NCBI GenBank assembly: GCA_008973525.1
Contig: WACJ01000224.1
Span: 1-64,000 of the forward strand
Source of the DNA: Stenopsyche tienmushanensis
Lineage: Eukaryota; Arthropoda; Insecta; Trichoptera; Stenopsychidae
DNA length: 64,000 nucleotides
Reading direction: 5' to 3'
Each line of letters begins with the position of its first letter. Within the stretch, counting starts at the first letter, position 1. The notes below the pieces were generated by a model that made no database searches, was not told the DNA's origin, and saw only the letters and a list, made by a program, of their open reading frames with translations. Below, one piece after another: positions 1 through 13,100 of this stretch. The position numbers were made by a program, and so were the translations under genes.

Positions 1-1089
1 CAGTCTTCAATCTATTAGAAAAATCGTGAATGTTATTTTACATTCAAAGATCTTACAAATTGGAGTAATATTTTTTAAGATATATGAATTTAGCAGCTTT
101 AAATGCATGCAGATACGTAAATAACCACGCAAATCATAGCGGATGAACTGCGGCAATCGCTGCTGCTACAACAGTCGAGTATCAGAGACTGAGCGTATCA
201 GGAGTGCAGAAATGCAAGAAGTTTCGTGACGAGTTCCATCGTAGCATTGCACCAGCTGCATGTATTGGTTGCTATGCGCTTATCACGCTTTGACACTAAC
301 ACAAGTCTCGAAAACAGGCACATAGGCAGCCAGAAAGTTGTGCGCATTTATATTGATGTTTTGCGTCGCGTATTTTTTAGACCAAAAGTCACGTACACGA
401 GCCAGCGTATATCATAATCACATTAAATCCACGCGCAATCCACGAAACAATCGAACAGTTTTGCAATGCAAACCAACGATATAAAAAATAACAGATTGCT
501 ATTTAATCAAAGCGGTTTTTTGTACGCAAAACAAAGAACAAATTACACAAGAGCATTATTTTCATTAATTCTTAAGCTTTTTTTTGAAGATTGTCCATCA
601 CATAATTAAGGCAATAAATGACAATAACAGTGTCATTTGTCTTATTCATAAACAAAAAATTATGGCCAAATACATTGTATTTGCACGTGTTTTGTAAGTT
701 TCTATTAACTCATTCCGACCGCTCACTTTAAAATGCGTGTTTCAATTTGAGCTTTTCAAGCATAAAAATAATATGTAAATGAAAAATGTTTAACTATTTT
801 CGTTGAATGATACATATCCTTAATTTTGCTGAATTTTAACATAAAACACAGATTGAAAATAATGTATTATTTTGCAAATTCGTATGGACTTCAGACGATA
901 TTCTAAACACAGCGGACGGAATGTGTCAAGCAGATCAACGAATTCGCTGTATCATCTTGCCACAATCGGATCCTTGTTGTGTAATAATTTTGCTCCATAA
1001 CGTCCTAATACCTAACCAGTACTATGTGCTAATATTTGATCAAATACTGCTACAAAGTCAGAAAGAGCCCTCTTTAACCTTTTCGTTAG
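1..1089. other. AT-rich sequence, no gene seen
   Basis: I see no coding pattern, tRNA or recognisable repeat here. Two short open frames (226-417 and 921-1,163, plus strand) have no family resemblance. The last part of the second overlaps the start of a family A repeat, so it is probably chance. Confidence 0.5.
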
Positions 1090-1565
1090 TGAGCAAATTT
1101 AAAATCGATGATGTCGTTGATGTCATAATCGCTTTACACCGATTACTTTCTGTCAGCTCCTAATCAGCGTAAGACAATCTTCAATTCGAGGCAGAGCCAC
1201 TTGTCATGAACACTCGTCATTTCTTTACATAAACAATGCACAAAAAATCGATTCAAGTGCTCCTCCTTTAGAAGGAAATGATAATTGGACAATGACTCAT
1301 TCAACACGCAGCGGAGAACAGCAAGCAGTTAAATAAACAAACACCTTCGATAACACACAATATTCGGTCGTTTCTTTGCGTAAACAAATAACACACTTGA
1401 AATCGAAATCATTATAAGTGGATAAATTTGGGCTTAACGATCTATACAATCATGAGATGCATGAGAGAAAGCTCTCCGTCTCAGTCTCCTGAACTGCGCT
1501 AAGTTCTCTCTGTCTCTGTCCGCCTCGGAGCTTCAATGCACAAGAGTGCTCTTTCTGAATAGTGA
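1090..1565 (+). repeat. Family A repeat, copy 1 (arms X then Y)
   Basis: Two blocks lie in tandem. Block X (about 1,097-1,310) contains AAAATCGATGATGTC and AATCAGCGTAAGACAATC. Block Y (about 1,320-1,560) runs from TAAATAAACAAACA through TTGGGCTTAACGATCTATAC to a CT-rich GCTCTCCGTCTCAGTCTC stretch. The same two blocks recur at 26.46-26.99 kb, but there X is inverted relative to Y. No coding sequence is visible. It could be a non-autonomous transposon or a solo LTR; the class is not settled. Confidence 0.75.
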
Positions 1566-2289
1566 AGGTCATATCGAAGACCCTTCGATGATACTCCTTA
1601 AAAGGTTAAAAGCGACTGATTTACAACACAAAAATAGTAGATTTAATGCATTGCATTTTCTCTATTTGTTAACAGAAATTGTTAGCTAAAAATGAAGCCG
1701 TGTTTGTGTAATATATTAAAAACAAAAACAAGCAAACTACTGGCATAGTGGATTATTTATGCTACGTTTAGACAGAGTAGAGCTTCTCTGTGATGTATAC
1801 GATGGAGAAGAAGATACTACAAACAAATGTCTTTATCTTTCCGATCAATTTCCGGTTAGAGTTTCAGTTTTCGTGACGTTCAAGCTAATCTTATACGAAA
1901 TGCAATGAAAATATTCACATTAAAAATTCTATATCATTAGAAAACTCACGTTTTTACAGTGCAACAAAACCGCACTGCAGTATTCATATGCGCTCCTAAT
2001 GAATTATACCAGTTAGTAATTAAATCCGATAATATTTATACGACTAAAATGTTTGTATATATTCTATATGAATCTATTCACATTTTCGTCGATGACACAT
2101 TGAGTTATTTATCATTGAAATGTGAATTATGAGCCATTAACATATTTCAGTCAAACTGTAACCAATCTATGACACACGAACGAGGAATATTACTAAGCTA
2201 TTTACGCATGTGATATGAACTCGATGCTTTTTATTGCTAAAGTGATAAACCCACTATGGCTAATTTTAATCATTATAAACTTAGATAAA
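1566..2289. other. AT-rich sequence, nothing recognised
   Basis: There are no open frames of interest and no repeat seen elsewhere in the window. Confidence 0.45.
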
Positions 2290-2500
2290 CAATAATCACA
2301 GTCGTACAAAGATAGTCGTACAAATCCATTTATCTGTCAGGACCGTCGCAACGTGTATGAAGCTTGTACATAAATAAATAAACACTTGAAATCGATTCAT
2401 TATATCATTCACATTATTAGTCGATAAATTTTAGGAAGATAAAATGTGAATTCGGACACGAGATTGTCTTACCTCTTTAAGTAACACAAGATCAATTTTA
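2290..2500 (+). repeat. Family A repeat, copy 2 (shortened)
   Basis: It carries the diagnostic landmarks in order: ACAAATCCATTTATCTGTCAG, then GTATGAAGCTTGTACATAAA, then TGAAATCGATTCATTATATC, then GAATTCGGACAC near the 3' end. It has small internal deletions relative to the copies at 4.84 and 21.93 kb. Confidence 0.7.
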
Positions 2501-4062
2501 TCGTTTGTAAATATTAATACAATACTAGTATAGATCTACATTAAAATGATAAATATTTATGACAAAAATGTATTCAAATTTAATAAAAACAAGTTTGAAT
2601 ACGCGTATGGTGGTAAAAAATTTCACGCATTTGTGTGCTCTTTTGCAGAACTTTCTTACGCATTGATATCAAGAGCGCATATCATACAAGAGGTAATTGT
2701 TTAAATAAATTATCATTGTCGTTATTGATGATTAGCAGATTTATCAAATAGTATATTTGGATCCAGTTCAGGGCGATAATATGAACTTGATGCGGATAAC
2801 GTCAGCGAAGAATAATTGCTGTAATTAACCTTTGGACTTGTGCTATATTATAATATTATTGCGTGCGAAATGACTTGATAGTGTTGTTTAATTTATTGAT
2901 TGATAAATTCATTTTGTGTCCTTCAATGACAGCGATGTGTCCAGGATAGAGTTCCGGTCCGTATTGTAATTAGAAACACTGCTATTGTGAAGTTATGCCT
3001 TTTCAAGATCCTTTATCTTTCCATTTTTCACGAACATTCATAAACATGTATTTTCTAAGAATATTTCATCTTAATCTTAGATGCTAAAATTCCATCGTTA
3101 AATAGTTGATTATATGTTTGCCGAGAAATTCTTCTTTTTTCCTTTGACGTGCCGCATTGCAATAAATGTCTATGCACTTTTAAAGTGCACAGCGTTATAA
3201 ATAACAGTAATCCAATACAAAGCGGTGCATCTTGTCAGATTTTTTGCTTATGTTTATGACATTTTCTTGGAAAGTCTAAATCTATTTATTGTCTTAAAGG
3301 TTTCTTTGAAAAATATATTTATGAAATATGAGATTTTATAAGCCATTTTATGGCAAATTTTTATTTTACATTCGAGATTGAACCGTTTTGAGTAGATCTA
3401 AGCGATAGCAGCGGAATCTAAAGTAGAATACATGTTATCGCTCTATTATTGGGATTTATGATAAATTTTAAATACGTTTATGCATCCGTGAGAACGCTTG
3501 AATATATTATAAATCGTTTAGAGCTGATCGATGTAAATGTTGAATATCAGCTGTGATTTCTTCTGTATATCGCGACATTAAAAACTATCAAATTTAATGA
3601 ACAAAATTAGCATGGATTGCATGTTGATAACACAATAAGCGTTATGTGTTAATCTTGTTTTGACGTAGGTAAAGCGTGTTATCAATTCCTGTGCAACATA
3701 GTAATAATCAAGATTAGTCGATCGTATGCTACCAGGAGCTCATATAGTATAACCGTATATAGCGAACTAAAATTATTTTTTATCAAAAGTCAAAAGATTG
3801 TGGTTCGATAAATACGCTTTGTTTCATTCGTTTAAAACGCGCAAATTCAACTATTTGGAGATTATATTTCATTTGCATGGATTATATTGACAGTTTGAGA
3901 ACATCGTCGCGTGACCAACGTGCTAAAATACAGGATGTTCCCGTTTTCATTTATTATGTATCGCCTGAATGCAATATCATACGTTGTACATTGTCCTGTA
4001 TTAATATTTTAGCGAAATATAAAATGTCGGGTATTTTATAGACGGTAAATAACATATACACG
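2501..4062. other. AT-rich intergenic sequence
   Basis: No gene or repeat is recognised. A short inverted pair ACAGGATGTTCCC / TTGTCCTGTAT near 3,930-4,003 may be a tiny MITE but is too short to call. Confidence 0.45.
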
Positions 4063-4262
4063 TATCCATCAATTGAGTAGTGAGCTTATTTTAAAACATC
4101 ATAAACATAGATGCTATATTCGTATGTCCGCCACACATCATCCGTATAAATCCACTTATTTGTCAGGACGCAATATACTCTCTTCGCCTCTGTTTCTCTC
4201 CAAATTCAACGTGCAATGGAATTCGGACACAAATCTATGTCTTATCTCTTTAAGGGGTTAAC
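4063..4262 (+). repeat. Family A repeat, copy 3 (internal deletion)
   Basis: The left end TGAGTAGTGAGC and right part GAATTCGGACACAAATC are present, but the middle (clear in the 4.84 and 21.93 kb copies) is missing. The short open frame that spans it is fortuitous. Confidence 0.7.
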
Positions 4263-4839
4263 ATCTAAGTTACCATAAAAATTAGAAGAGAAAATGTATT
4301 AAATTGATAAATGAATCAATTTCAAGCGCCAATTTATCTTTTAGAGATCTCTCTATAACCAATTGCAGAGGATGACATTCAAGAAATACAAACTCATTGC
4401 GGATCATGAAATCAAGATATCAAATCGTCAAATATTAAAATAGTATATTAACATATTTAGAATTTTTGGGATGGTTTTAAATATATTTAAAGCTTTTAAA
4501 TGTATTTTTAAAAAAAGTTGGCATAGGGAATCGATAAACGTAGCTAAAATTATAGCTTGGGGACTTAATTGTTTCTTGTCTTGTAGGTATTAGACATTTG
4601 TATAATATTTATTTACAGGTCTCAAAGGTTGTTATAAATGTCGGCAACAATATCATCACGGTAGACTGCCGCTTTGTTTACTTGCAATACCGAAACAATA
4701 AAATGAGAAAGTATCAGCTTTGTGAGAATAATTACACAAATAATTTCGCTGCTATCGATAAAAACTTAGAATTCGCTTATTTTAAATTTACATCAAGACA
4801 ATTATTATTTAATTCCTCAAAGATTGATTCATAAAGAGT

Positions 4840-5158
4840 ATTCTTACACGTTGAGCTCTCGGAGATAGACAGAGATGGAGAGTACGATTGTATAGATCGT
4901 TAACCCAAATTTATTGATTAATAATGATGTTCGAATGATATAATGAATCGACTTCAAGTATATCGTTTATGTTTATTGAAGAAATGGCCGAATATTGTGT
5001 GCTATCGACAGTGTTCATTTATTTATGTACAAGCTTTATACACGCTGTGACGGTCCTGACAGATAAATGGATTTGTATGGCTGATAAGTGGCGGACATAC
5101 CAATATAACATCTATGCTAATGAAGATTTAAAATTAGCTCACTACTCAAATTATTAAG
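4840..5158 (-). repeat. Family A repeat, copy 4
   Basis: One of the longest minus-strand copies. Reading its complement gives the left end at about 5,150 (TGAGTAGTGAGC) and the CT-rich block near 4,860. It contains CGACAGTGTTCATTTATTTATG and ACAGATAAATGGATTTGTATG motifs shared with copies 5 and 7. Confidence 0.75.
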
Positions 5159-6740
5159 AGTTTTATATAGTGTTTGTGCATATTTCACAATTTATTATTT
5201 TTAAATAAAGAGATTTCTTATGTCATTCTTTTTCTTCTTAAGATGGCATATTCGTTATCAGGCATTTTCGTAACTAGGGTTATTTATTCGATTACGATTT
5301 GTTTCGGTTGGAGAGAGTGAAATCATAAGCGCCGCTGTTTTACTATTGATCGTGTCGCTTTATTGAATCCAAGAAATTGGGATAAACTTGAATTCTAAAC
5401 ATTAACAGTGTTAATAATATCTTGCAAATTTTCAAAATTATTAAAAAAATATATTAAATCTGAGAATCAGCCTGTATGATAATGTGAAACCGCAGCCGCG
5501 AGCTTGCAACGCTTTTGTCATAAACGCTCGATGAAGTGGCTCCTCCGGTTTATGTTATCCTGATGTAAGAAAGGGTTAAATGTAGCAATTCTCGGGTCGA
5601 GGACTAGTCCAGTGTTAATCATTTTGCAGGGAATGGTTGAGATAATCATCTTCCATAGGATGATGAGTTAAATCTTCGATTCGATTCAAGCGGTCAACGA
5701 TTCCCTTAAAAAAATGCACCTGTCGAGGGACGATTCCACATCATTGAAATTATTTATTGTCGATTTTGAAAAATGTTTTAATATATATTTGATAATGCAA
5801 AAACTTGTTGCCTAGATCGAAAAATAATTATGTAAGTATATTAATTTTATTACGTAATGCATATAATTAATTTCCCTAAGTACAATCAAATAATTGCTAT
5901 TTATGCATGTATAAAAATAAGTAAATATGTAAGTTTTAGTTAAAATTTGTGAATGCACGTGAAATAATAAACAGCTACTAGATGTGTATGATCATCAAGT
6001 AGTAATAAGTTTTGTTCTAGGCGCAGACTCCAGACGTTCATTCGTTACATTGTAATATCTTCTATTTCATCGTGTATTCGGAACATATAAGTTGCATCGA
6101 GTAAGCTTCAAGCGAGTGCAGCTTTAACGTCATTTCGTGGACTTTGAATGTGCATGTAAAGTTGTCCGACTGTGAATGTATGCAGCTTGCACACTGTGCT
6201 TGTGCAATTAGTATTCGTTGCAACGAGTCCATGCTCTCTCACCAATCGACCAAGATATGGTAACAAAGCCTTATAAGAGGTGTAGGAGAATCATGTGGGA
6301 CATGCATGTGCATACCAGTTGCAGTAAGATTGTATTGTTGCGATATTAAAATTGCTAACAATAAAACTCCTGACAATCAGACTTCTGATATGAATAGAAC
6401 GTAATATAACTGCATCGAGCATTATAGTCGCTCTCATACAACTTGACATTAATAAAATCATCATGCAAATTTATTAAAATGTAGAACACGAGTGCCATAT
6501 CCCGTGCCTGCTGGCGCATGTGTGCCCGCGGGGCCATTTTTGTGCACCCGTGGAGCCATTGATTATGCGCGATTAAAACATGTTTTATTTTAAAAGGTCA
6601 AACATTCGAACAATTAGATAACCATAATTGGATTCACCAAAATTCGAAGCAGTTTGTATAAATTGATTTGGCGTTTTAGATTTGTGAAAAATTAAACTAT
6701 TTATATATTGAATATTAATGAAAAAATAAAGATATAGCAA
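5159..6740. other. AT-rich intergenic sequence
   Basis: No gene is recognised. A short GC-rich patch lies near 6,505-6,565 (CGCGGGGCCATTTTTGTGC). The minus-strand open frame at 6,355-6,537 has no recognisable family. Confidence 0.45.
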
Positions 6741-6744
6741 AATT

Positions 6745-7020
6745 GACTAGTTCTATAAGAGCCTTCGAAGCTAAAATATAGTTTTGGATAAATACATTTT
6801 CGAAAAAATCTCTTGCACATTTTCCAAGATTGGAAAAAGTGATTGGTGAAAATATTTTTGACTTAACATTATTTATTACTCATTTGAAGACATTTTTAGA
6901 GGAATTTAAAAATAGATTCCAGCAATTTTCCATAATCGAAATTATTTTCTTTAAAATCCTTTCACATCGCCAAAATTTCTAATTTTAAAGCAAAAATACT
7001 TCAAATTCTTCAAGAAGACA
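6745..7020 (+). pseudogene. hAT transposase relic (ZBED5-like), copy 1
   Basis: In one plus frame the sequence reads RAFEAKLQFWINTF, then FPRLEKVIGENIF and FLEEFKNRFQQF. These fit, in order, the segment of ZBED5/FAM200-type hAT transposases just upstream of the C-terminal dimerisation region (K-lqlW, then FP-l, then L--EF-rrF). Only about 80 codons survive, with no N-terminal zinc finger and no C-terminal dimerisation motif. Two other copies of the same family occur at 9.74 and 28.87 kb. It is a dead fragment; the family call rests on pattern memory, not on an alignment. Confidence 0.6.
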
Positions 7021-7214
7021 CATCAAAAATTGAAGAAGAAATTTTAGATATATAAAATGACATAATCTTAAAATCGAACGGTTTGACTGAAAACTTTAGG
7101 AATTTAGCTGGCCATAAAAAGCATACATAAATATATACTATTTTTTAATATGTTTAATAAATATGTACTCTTTTCCTAAATCTCAAGTGCGCCCGTCACC
7201 ACAATAAGGTTAAA

Positions 7215-7622
7215 AGCCCCCTGTTCATTGATATTCTACAATATAGAACGAGTGTTGGTATAGTTGCTTATTTACTAGACTCTTATTGCATACATTCCTT
7301 CCAACGTTTCTATAAAAATTTGATGTAATTTTTCTGGAACGATTTATATTTAGCCCTAAAATAGGCTTTAGTTTCTGCAATCATTTCTTAATTGGAGCCG
7401 ATTTTTTTAATTTTTAGGTCTGAAAACAGGTATTAGTCGCTGGGAGCCAAATTCGGAAAATACGGTGAATGGGGAAGCAATTCAAAGTGCAATTCGTGCA
7501 ATTCAGCCATTGTTGCGATCGACTTGTGACACGGTGTATTGGCTGATGAGAGAGCAATTATTTTCTTCCTCCGTCTTCTGTAATTACTTTCGTCAAACAG
7601 CAATAACGCCAGATAATGTTCA
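7215..7622 (-). pseudogene. mariner transposase relic, C-terminal part
   Basis: The complement reads, across at least one frameshift, MAELHELHFELLPHSPY and FPNLAPSD, followed by YLFSDLK and EMIAETKAYFRA. This matches the mariner region holding the third catalytic aspartate (HPPYSPDLAPSD) and the tail that follows. The upstream part also echoes the LFHQDNAP segment, but decayed. Several in-frame stops make it non-functional. It is a relative of the plus-strand copy at 16.75 kb. Confidence 0.8.
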
Positions 7623-8020
7623 CAAATAATGATTCTTTCGTAAATTTTGCGAACTCCTAGGCGATCTGCACGAGGAGGAACTTCTTAATTGAGAGAAAAA
7701 TCTTTTGCGAGAAAGCTTCTCTGGATACCTCATCTCCTTGCGGGGCGATCTTCAGTGGCTGGTGCCCTTGCTCGATTTAGTCACGTGTGACTTTTTTTTA
7801 AGTTATCTAAAATCTCTATTTTATTATATATTTTTAAAAAAAAAAAAAAAAAAACTTTAAACTTCTTTCTGGAACATAAAAAAAATATTTAGCTAATATT
7901 TCTTATACTGTTTATGTTATTAGTTTTTAAAATAAGTAAATTTAAACTTTGAGTTGATTTTAAGAAATATGGCAGAACATCTACGATTAACTGCAATATC
8001 TTTATGTCCCCTTCGAGCGC
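7623..8020. other. Spacer with poly-A/T tract
   Basis: It contains a 25-base A-rich run near 7,830-7,855. No gene is recognised. Confidence 0.4.
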
Positions 8021-8352
8021 AATGTGCCAAATTAATAGTGACATTTATCTAAACGCTTGTTGGCTTTCCGTCCTGTGGCGACGCGTGGAAAATAGGGAGT
8101 CGTCGAATCGTCTTGGCTGCGGGAAGATGTCCTTCCCGTAGGCTCATACCTGTAATCTCTCTTTATCCGTAAATAATATATAATAGCAAAGACGAGGGGG
8201 TTTCTGTCACCTCTCGACCCTCTCCATCCTACTGCTCGTCCCCAATAAAAGAATAAACCCACGTGTGAGCTCAGTCGTCTCGAAAAACACGTGGGAGCGA
8301 CGAACTACCCGGAGATTCTATTCCCGAAAGCGCCCCCGCGTCACGTTCCACA
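8021..8352 (-). repeat. GC-richer island, LTR-like
   Basis: This 330-base island stands out in composition from its AT-rich surroundings. On the plus strand it starts TGTGCCAAATTAATAG and ends near TTCCACA, with AATAAAAGAATAAA inside. That layout (TG...CA, poly-A signal) would suit a solo LTR, but I found no target-site duplication and no second copy. The minus-strand open frame at 8,032-8,262 is not recognised. Confidence 0.3.
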
Positions 8353-9739
8353 TCCAAACAATTTAACTGATGGAGGGATAATTAAATAATATCTGTTTCT
8401 AAGTACTTCAAAATACAATTGGCGTATTTATATTTCCGAACAATTGTTGTTTCCTATAAAATAATGGCATCTGTCAAATAAAAGGGGAAAATATATTCAT
8501 CCTAAAATTATAATATGTTTCATAAGTATGGTTCGGTTGACGTGATTAAAGTTGTATGTCGCTGCCTCCCATACTATATGTTACTTCATTGATCGAATAT
8601 AATATAAATTAAAGATCTTTGAGCTTCTCTTCCATCATTGTCGTGTTTATACACAGTGAATATGCGTTTATGATTTTGCTATTTTTATTGATGACTTATG
8701 CATAAAATCTTCTGAAAGAAATCCAGTCTTCGTATATTTTATGAATCGCATTTATTCAACCAGAAACTGATTTGGCATTCAAATTTAAACGTTTACTATT
8801 TCCAACTTGTATGTCTCCTAAATTCAACGAATACAGCTAGGTCAAATATGAAATAAATTATATCTTTTCCTCGACTGCTTTGTTTTTATTCAATTGAAAT
8901 ATTTGATTTTACGAATAAATAATTAAAAGTATAGTTTGTGAAAGTTTTGTTGATAATCAATTTTAAAATGCGCTCAATCTCTTTTACACCACATTTTACA
9001 TTCGTAATATTTGATATGTTTAAGTGTCTAATGATTTTAATTTTTAGATATTTATCTCTCAATATGGACCGAGGTTTTAATAAAAAGCCTGTTTTGACAA
9101 ATTAATCTCATGGATTGTTGCAAATTTATGAAATGTGGAAAGTATAAAATTCGAGTATATAGTATCGATGTATGTATTAACTTAACGGATTTAATATACA
9201 TAGTATGCAAGCTTAGGAACAATTTGAATCTGAAAATATATTTTCCTTCTTTAGATGCAAATATTTAATATAATTTACAATGGTAATGTGATATGTGTTA
9301 AACATGCTGTTACACTACGTCAATATATTCTGAGTTTTTTCGTTGAATATTTTAGAATTTATTTTGTTTAATTCTGTGGGTTAAACAGACATCGATAAAG
9401 ATTTGTAGTGTTTGCTAAAAAATCGTGCAGATTGCGATATTTTTTATCTGTAATATATTTTTTTTTTATTACTTTTAAGGAAAGACTTAGATAATTTAAT
9501 GTATTCACTGGCTATACTGGCAGCACCAATCTGTCGTAAACGTATAAATAGAAAACTGATACACTTCTGCATATGATGCCTTATGCCAAAAACACGTAGC
9601 CACGAAAATTTCACATTTGTCCATAGGAAGGGAAGCGCATATACAAAGAAAATATATTATTTTCATCAAATCAATATATATATATATATAATATTTAAGA
9701 AGAGTTCCTATTTTTTAGTGGACTTAAAACTATCATAAA
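8353..9739. other. AT-rich intergenic sequence
   Basis: No gene is recognised. A TA dinucleotide run lies at about 9,675-9,692. Confidence 0.45.
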
Positions 9740-10325
9740 AAGTAAAGATATCATGAAATCAGAATCTCCTAACTCATCTGCAAGAGGTACTTGATTCGCT
9801 GATAAATATCGTAAATTACATCAAATCTAAAGCGCTTAACAGCCTTTGCAAAGATATGGATTCTGATCACGAGGTTATTCTTTTCTACACCACAGTACGT
9901 TGATTGTCGTATTGTCGACGTAAGGAAATGTTGTGAATCGCGTCTTTGAATGGAATGATAAGATGAAATCAAGTTGTTCCTAGAGGTGGAAGAGAAACAT
10001 AATCTTTTGGTATACATTAACAACAAAGCTTGGTTAAAAAGAGTAGCATATCTAGCAGATATAATATAACAGCAAAATAGGCTTCAAGGAAACAATGTCA
10101 GGGAAAGGAAACGAATATCATCGCATTTCACGATAATCTCGGGGCATTTTTATTCTGACGAAGAAAAAAAAATCTTGGAAGCATTGCCATGTTTGAGAAA
10201 CTCAGCAGTTTAGTATCTGAAGGTGAAATAAATTAAAATTTGAAGGAGGAGTTTACTGAGCATCTCGAATTCCTCGAAAACGAACTTCAGCGTTATTTCC
10301 CTACTTTATTTTTAAAATTTTCCCC
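9740..10325 (+). pseudogene. hAT transposase relic (ZBED5-like), copy 2
   Basis: With frameshifts the plus strand reads SLINIVNYIKSKALNS, FYTTVR, KETNIIAFHDNLGAF, AMFEKLSSLVSEGE and then HLEFLENELQRYFPTLF. The order (iv-fIksraLN, then evRWLSrG, then glN-----f-hF, then HL--LE-EfkrYFP) follows the middle of ZBED5-like hAT transposases. The catalytic tryptophan context after TTVR is a stop. Several frames are needed to read it, so it is a pseudogene. The longest surviving frame is 10,240-10,437. It is the same family as the 28.87-30.06 kb copy. Confidence 0.7.
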
Positions 10326-12587
10326 ACTTCATTTAATCGTTGGATGTGTAGCCATTTACAAACATTTATCTGAAAGAGATGAAAGATACATGTACTCATG
10401 TAAGTATTATCGATGCACAAGTGTAGTACTGCAATAATGTTATTATTAATAGCTAAAGATTTATTTTTTAATTTAAAATATCCACTGAAATAAGATTTGG
10501 CCTAATAATAAGTCGTGTTTATGTTAAGCTTTGAAATATAAGTTATTTGAAGTTAATTCATCACACATTTTTATTTATTTTCTTGACGTTTGATTCCTAA
10601 AAGTTTTGCATCTTAAATCCAGATTTCAATAATCAATTTGATTATATCATCAATTCGGAGCAACTAATGAATCTCTGCTATAATCAAATTATTAAAATTA
10701 TAGATACCCTGCTTTACCGAATGTTATGATTTTGTACTAATTTTCTTATATACTTATTCCCATAAGTTGTTATAAATTATGTTTTAAAACTTATAAATTC
10801 AGACGCTCTTTCATAGATGGAGCTTTCTCTATTTGATTAAGTTTCGATTAAAAATATCATCAAACCTATGTTTCATTATATAGCATAATTTATCTATTTG
10901 AAATATATATATATATATTATTTTAATAATCAAAATATTGAAAAATAACCGGGTGTTCGATCGCGTTTAAAGGTTTATAGGCAAAAAAATAAAAACGAAT
11001 TTTTCACCTCATCCGATATTTCGAACCGCCTATCGGGTTCATTATCAAGGATTGACTGCCTCAAAAAGCAGTATTATTATTAGATACTGAAAGCAAGCAA
11101 CTTATGATTGCATATTGCTTTTTTGTCCCATAATGTGACCCCTGTGAGTCCCTGGATTGCGCCCCACTCCCACGTGCTCATCGAGATGGCCGCGGTCGCA
11201 CGTGGGTCCGTTCTGCTCTCGGGCCGTTGTGTAGCCGAGCGGTCGGATGGAGGCAGATGGGTGTCTCTCATCTTAGATAACTTCTTTATTAACTACAAGA
11301 GAGACCATGCAATCTGACCACGGGAAGTGTGGTGTAGGGCAGGACTCAATTTCAAATGCGTACCCGCGGAAAATAATTAGGAAATGGGAAAGGCTTTCTG
11401 AATGCTATTCCACTACCTCAGAATCAATAAGCCCGATTCATAGTTAAGTGACTATACAACGTTTTTTTTCTTAAGCATTGACAAACGGTAATAACCTCTA
11501 AAATATATTTTTTCTTTAGGGCAGAAAATAATAAAACAAGGTGACCATCCAATCCAAGTCGAAAAATAAGGACCACCCTAGTGACTATGTTAATGAATAA
11601 AGTCGTTTTTTATTTAAAATTGCTTATTTAAAAATAGGCAATTTTATTAGTATAGTAGAGTATTAGGGTGTTTTATCATCAATGCAGTGGAGGACTGATG
11701 TAACGTTGCATTCGTTTGAAAATCCGAAGTGTTTTCCGGAAAACTACGAAGTCTGATTTTGTATCAGGAATACATATCATGATGCAGATCTCAGTAGCTC
11801 ATAGCCGCAAACTATTTGTAGTTGGCCGTTCGTTATATACACCGAACACTACTATTCGAAGCATCAACACCAATGCATCGCCGATCTTTGATTTCAAATA
11901 ACACACCCACATAAGTCGGATATATATATAGGAGCTATCGTATTAAAATTACAAATAATGCATTCTCGGAGACGATCTCAGAAGAAGTCGCTTTTCGACA
12001 CGAATTATAAGTTGGTTAGTGGTTTTCGGGATCGGGCCTGAGTATGTTGGCACATGCGTAATGCTTAGGGAAGCACTGCACAAAAATCCATACTGGAAAA
12101 TTTATTATCGGGATCACATAAGCACATGGAGATTCCTGGACCACGTCTAGCCGATTGTGACCTAGTTCCATTGCACTTGTGTGTATTTTCTAATACGGTA
12201 TCGTCGGTATATCTGTATACTTAATCCGATGCTGTGCGAAAATCAAACGTCACAACTGCCCGAATATTGTAATCATTTAACAAATGCATTCATTCAAAAT
12301 CAAATAATACTTTTTTGGTATAGTCAATGCCAGTTTTATATTACGTAATTCTAAAAATAATAATCAAATTGACGATTAGAGCAAACGTGTAGTTTCTTCT
12401 AATAAAAACGCAATTTATTTCATGTAAAATTAGTCTGATTATGTCGGCTAATTCAATAATTGCAATAAATACACTAAATATGTATATTTGTAAGAAATCG
12501 ATCATAACTGAATGTAAGTTTTTGTATGAAGATATAAATTGAATATTAAGTAAAAGTTGTGTGAAAGTGTAAAAAAATATATTTATA
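10326..12587. other. Mostly AT-rich spacer with one GC-rich patch
   Basis: No gene is called. At 11,140-11,335 there is a GC-rich segment containing GTAGCCGAGCGGTC, which resembles a tRNA A box, but no B box or cloverleaf follows. Overlapping open frames on both strands there (11,080-11,317) are not recognised. A short TA run lies near 10,905. Confidence 0.4.
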
Positions 12588-12893
12588 ACTAGCGAGTACC
12601 CGGCATGCGTTGCAATACCACAGGCGCTTAGTATTTATTTGAAAAGAAATGCAGTAGTACAATTACGTGGTTTATTGCTTCAGGCCACGTGTACCGCGGG
12701 CTTAATTCACCAGATCAACATCCGTTAAACATCTCGCAAAATAAAATGCGTGCACATACAATACTTATACTATACCTATGTTATTTCCGCAAATGCAAAC
12801 AATAATATGACAAGGTTTTGTCGCAATCGGATGAACGATATAGGACCGTATAAAATACGAACAAACAAACATTGATTTTTATATATTAGATAT
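12588..12893 (+). repeat. SINE / LINE-tail family C, copy 1
   Basis: It starts AACTAGCGAGTACCCGGCAT and ends with CAATCGGATGAACG, ATACGAACAAACAAACA and TATATATTAGAT. This start and end are typical of the widespread insect RTE-type 3' tails and the SINEs that share them. Three other copies are in the window (51.6, 55.49 and 61.71 kb). It has no coding content. Confidence 0.7.
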
Positions 12894-13100
12894 ACAGGGT
12901 ATTTTGTACATGGACTAAACATTTTTTTTTTTGGGGTTTAAGGGGATCATTTGCTACGTTTCACACATAGGCCCTATGTCCTAAGTGCCAGAGTTGTTTC
13001 ACATAAGTTCATCAATCTTTTAACTTTCAGATTCAGATATCTCAACTTCATTCTCGCCTTAATAAGTTTTTCTTGTCTTCAGAACTTGTTGCAAAGCGGT
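12894..13100 (+). repeat. Tc1-like element family Y, left terminal repeat
   Basis: It begins TACAGGGTATTTTGTACATG and continues to CATAGGCCCTATGTCCTAAG, the same left terminus seen at 33,859 and 59,574. It directly abuts the end of the family C copy, so one may have inserted at the end of the other. No right terminus was found, so it is a truncated copy. Confidence 0.65.

Noticed and set aside
11225..11300. tRNA gene at GTAGCCGAGCGGTC
   Set aside because: An A-box-like sequence is present, but no B box, acceptor stem or anticodon arm can be drawn.
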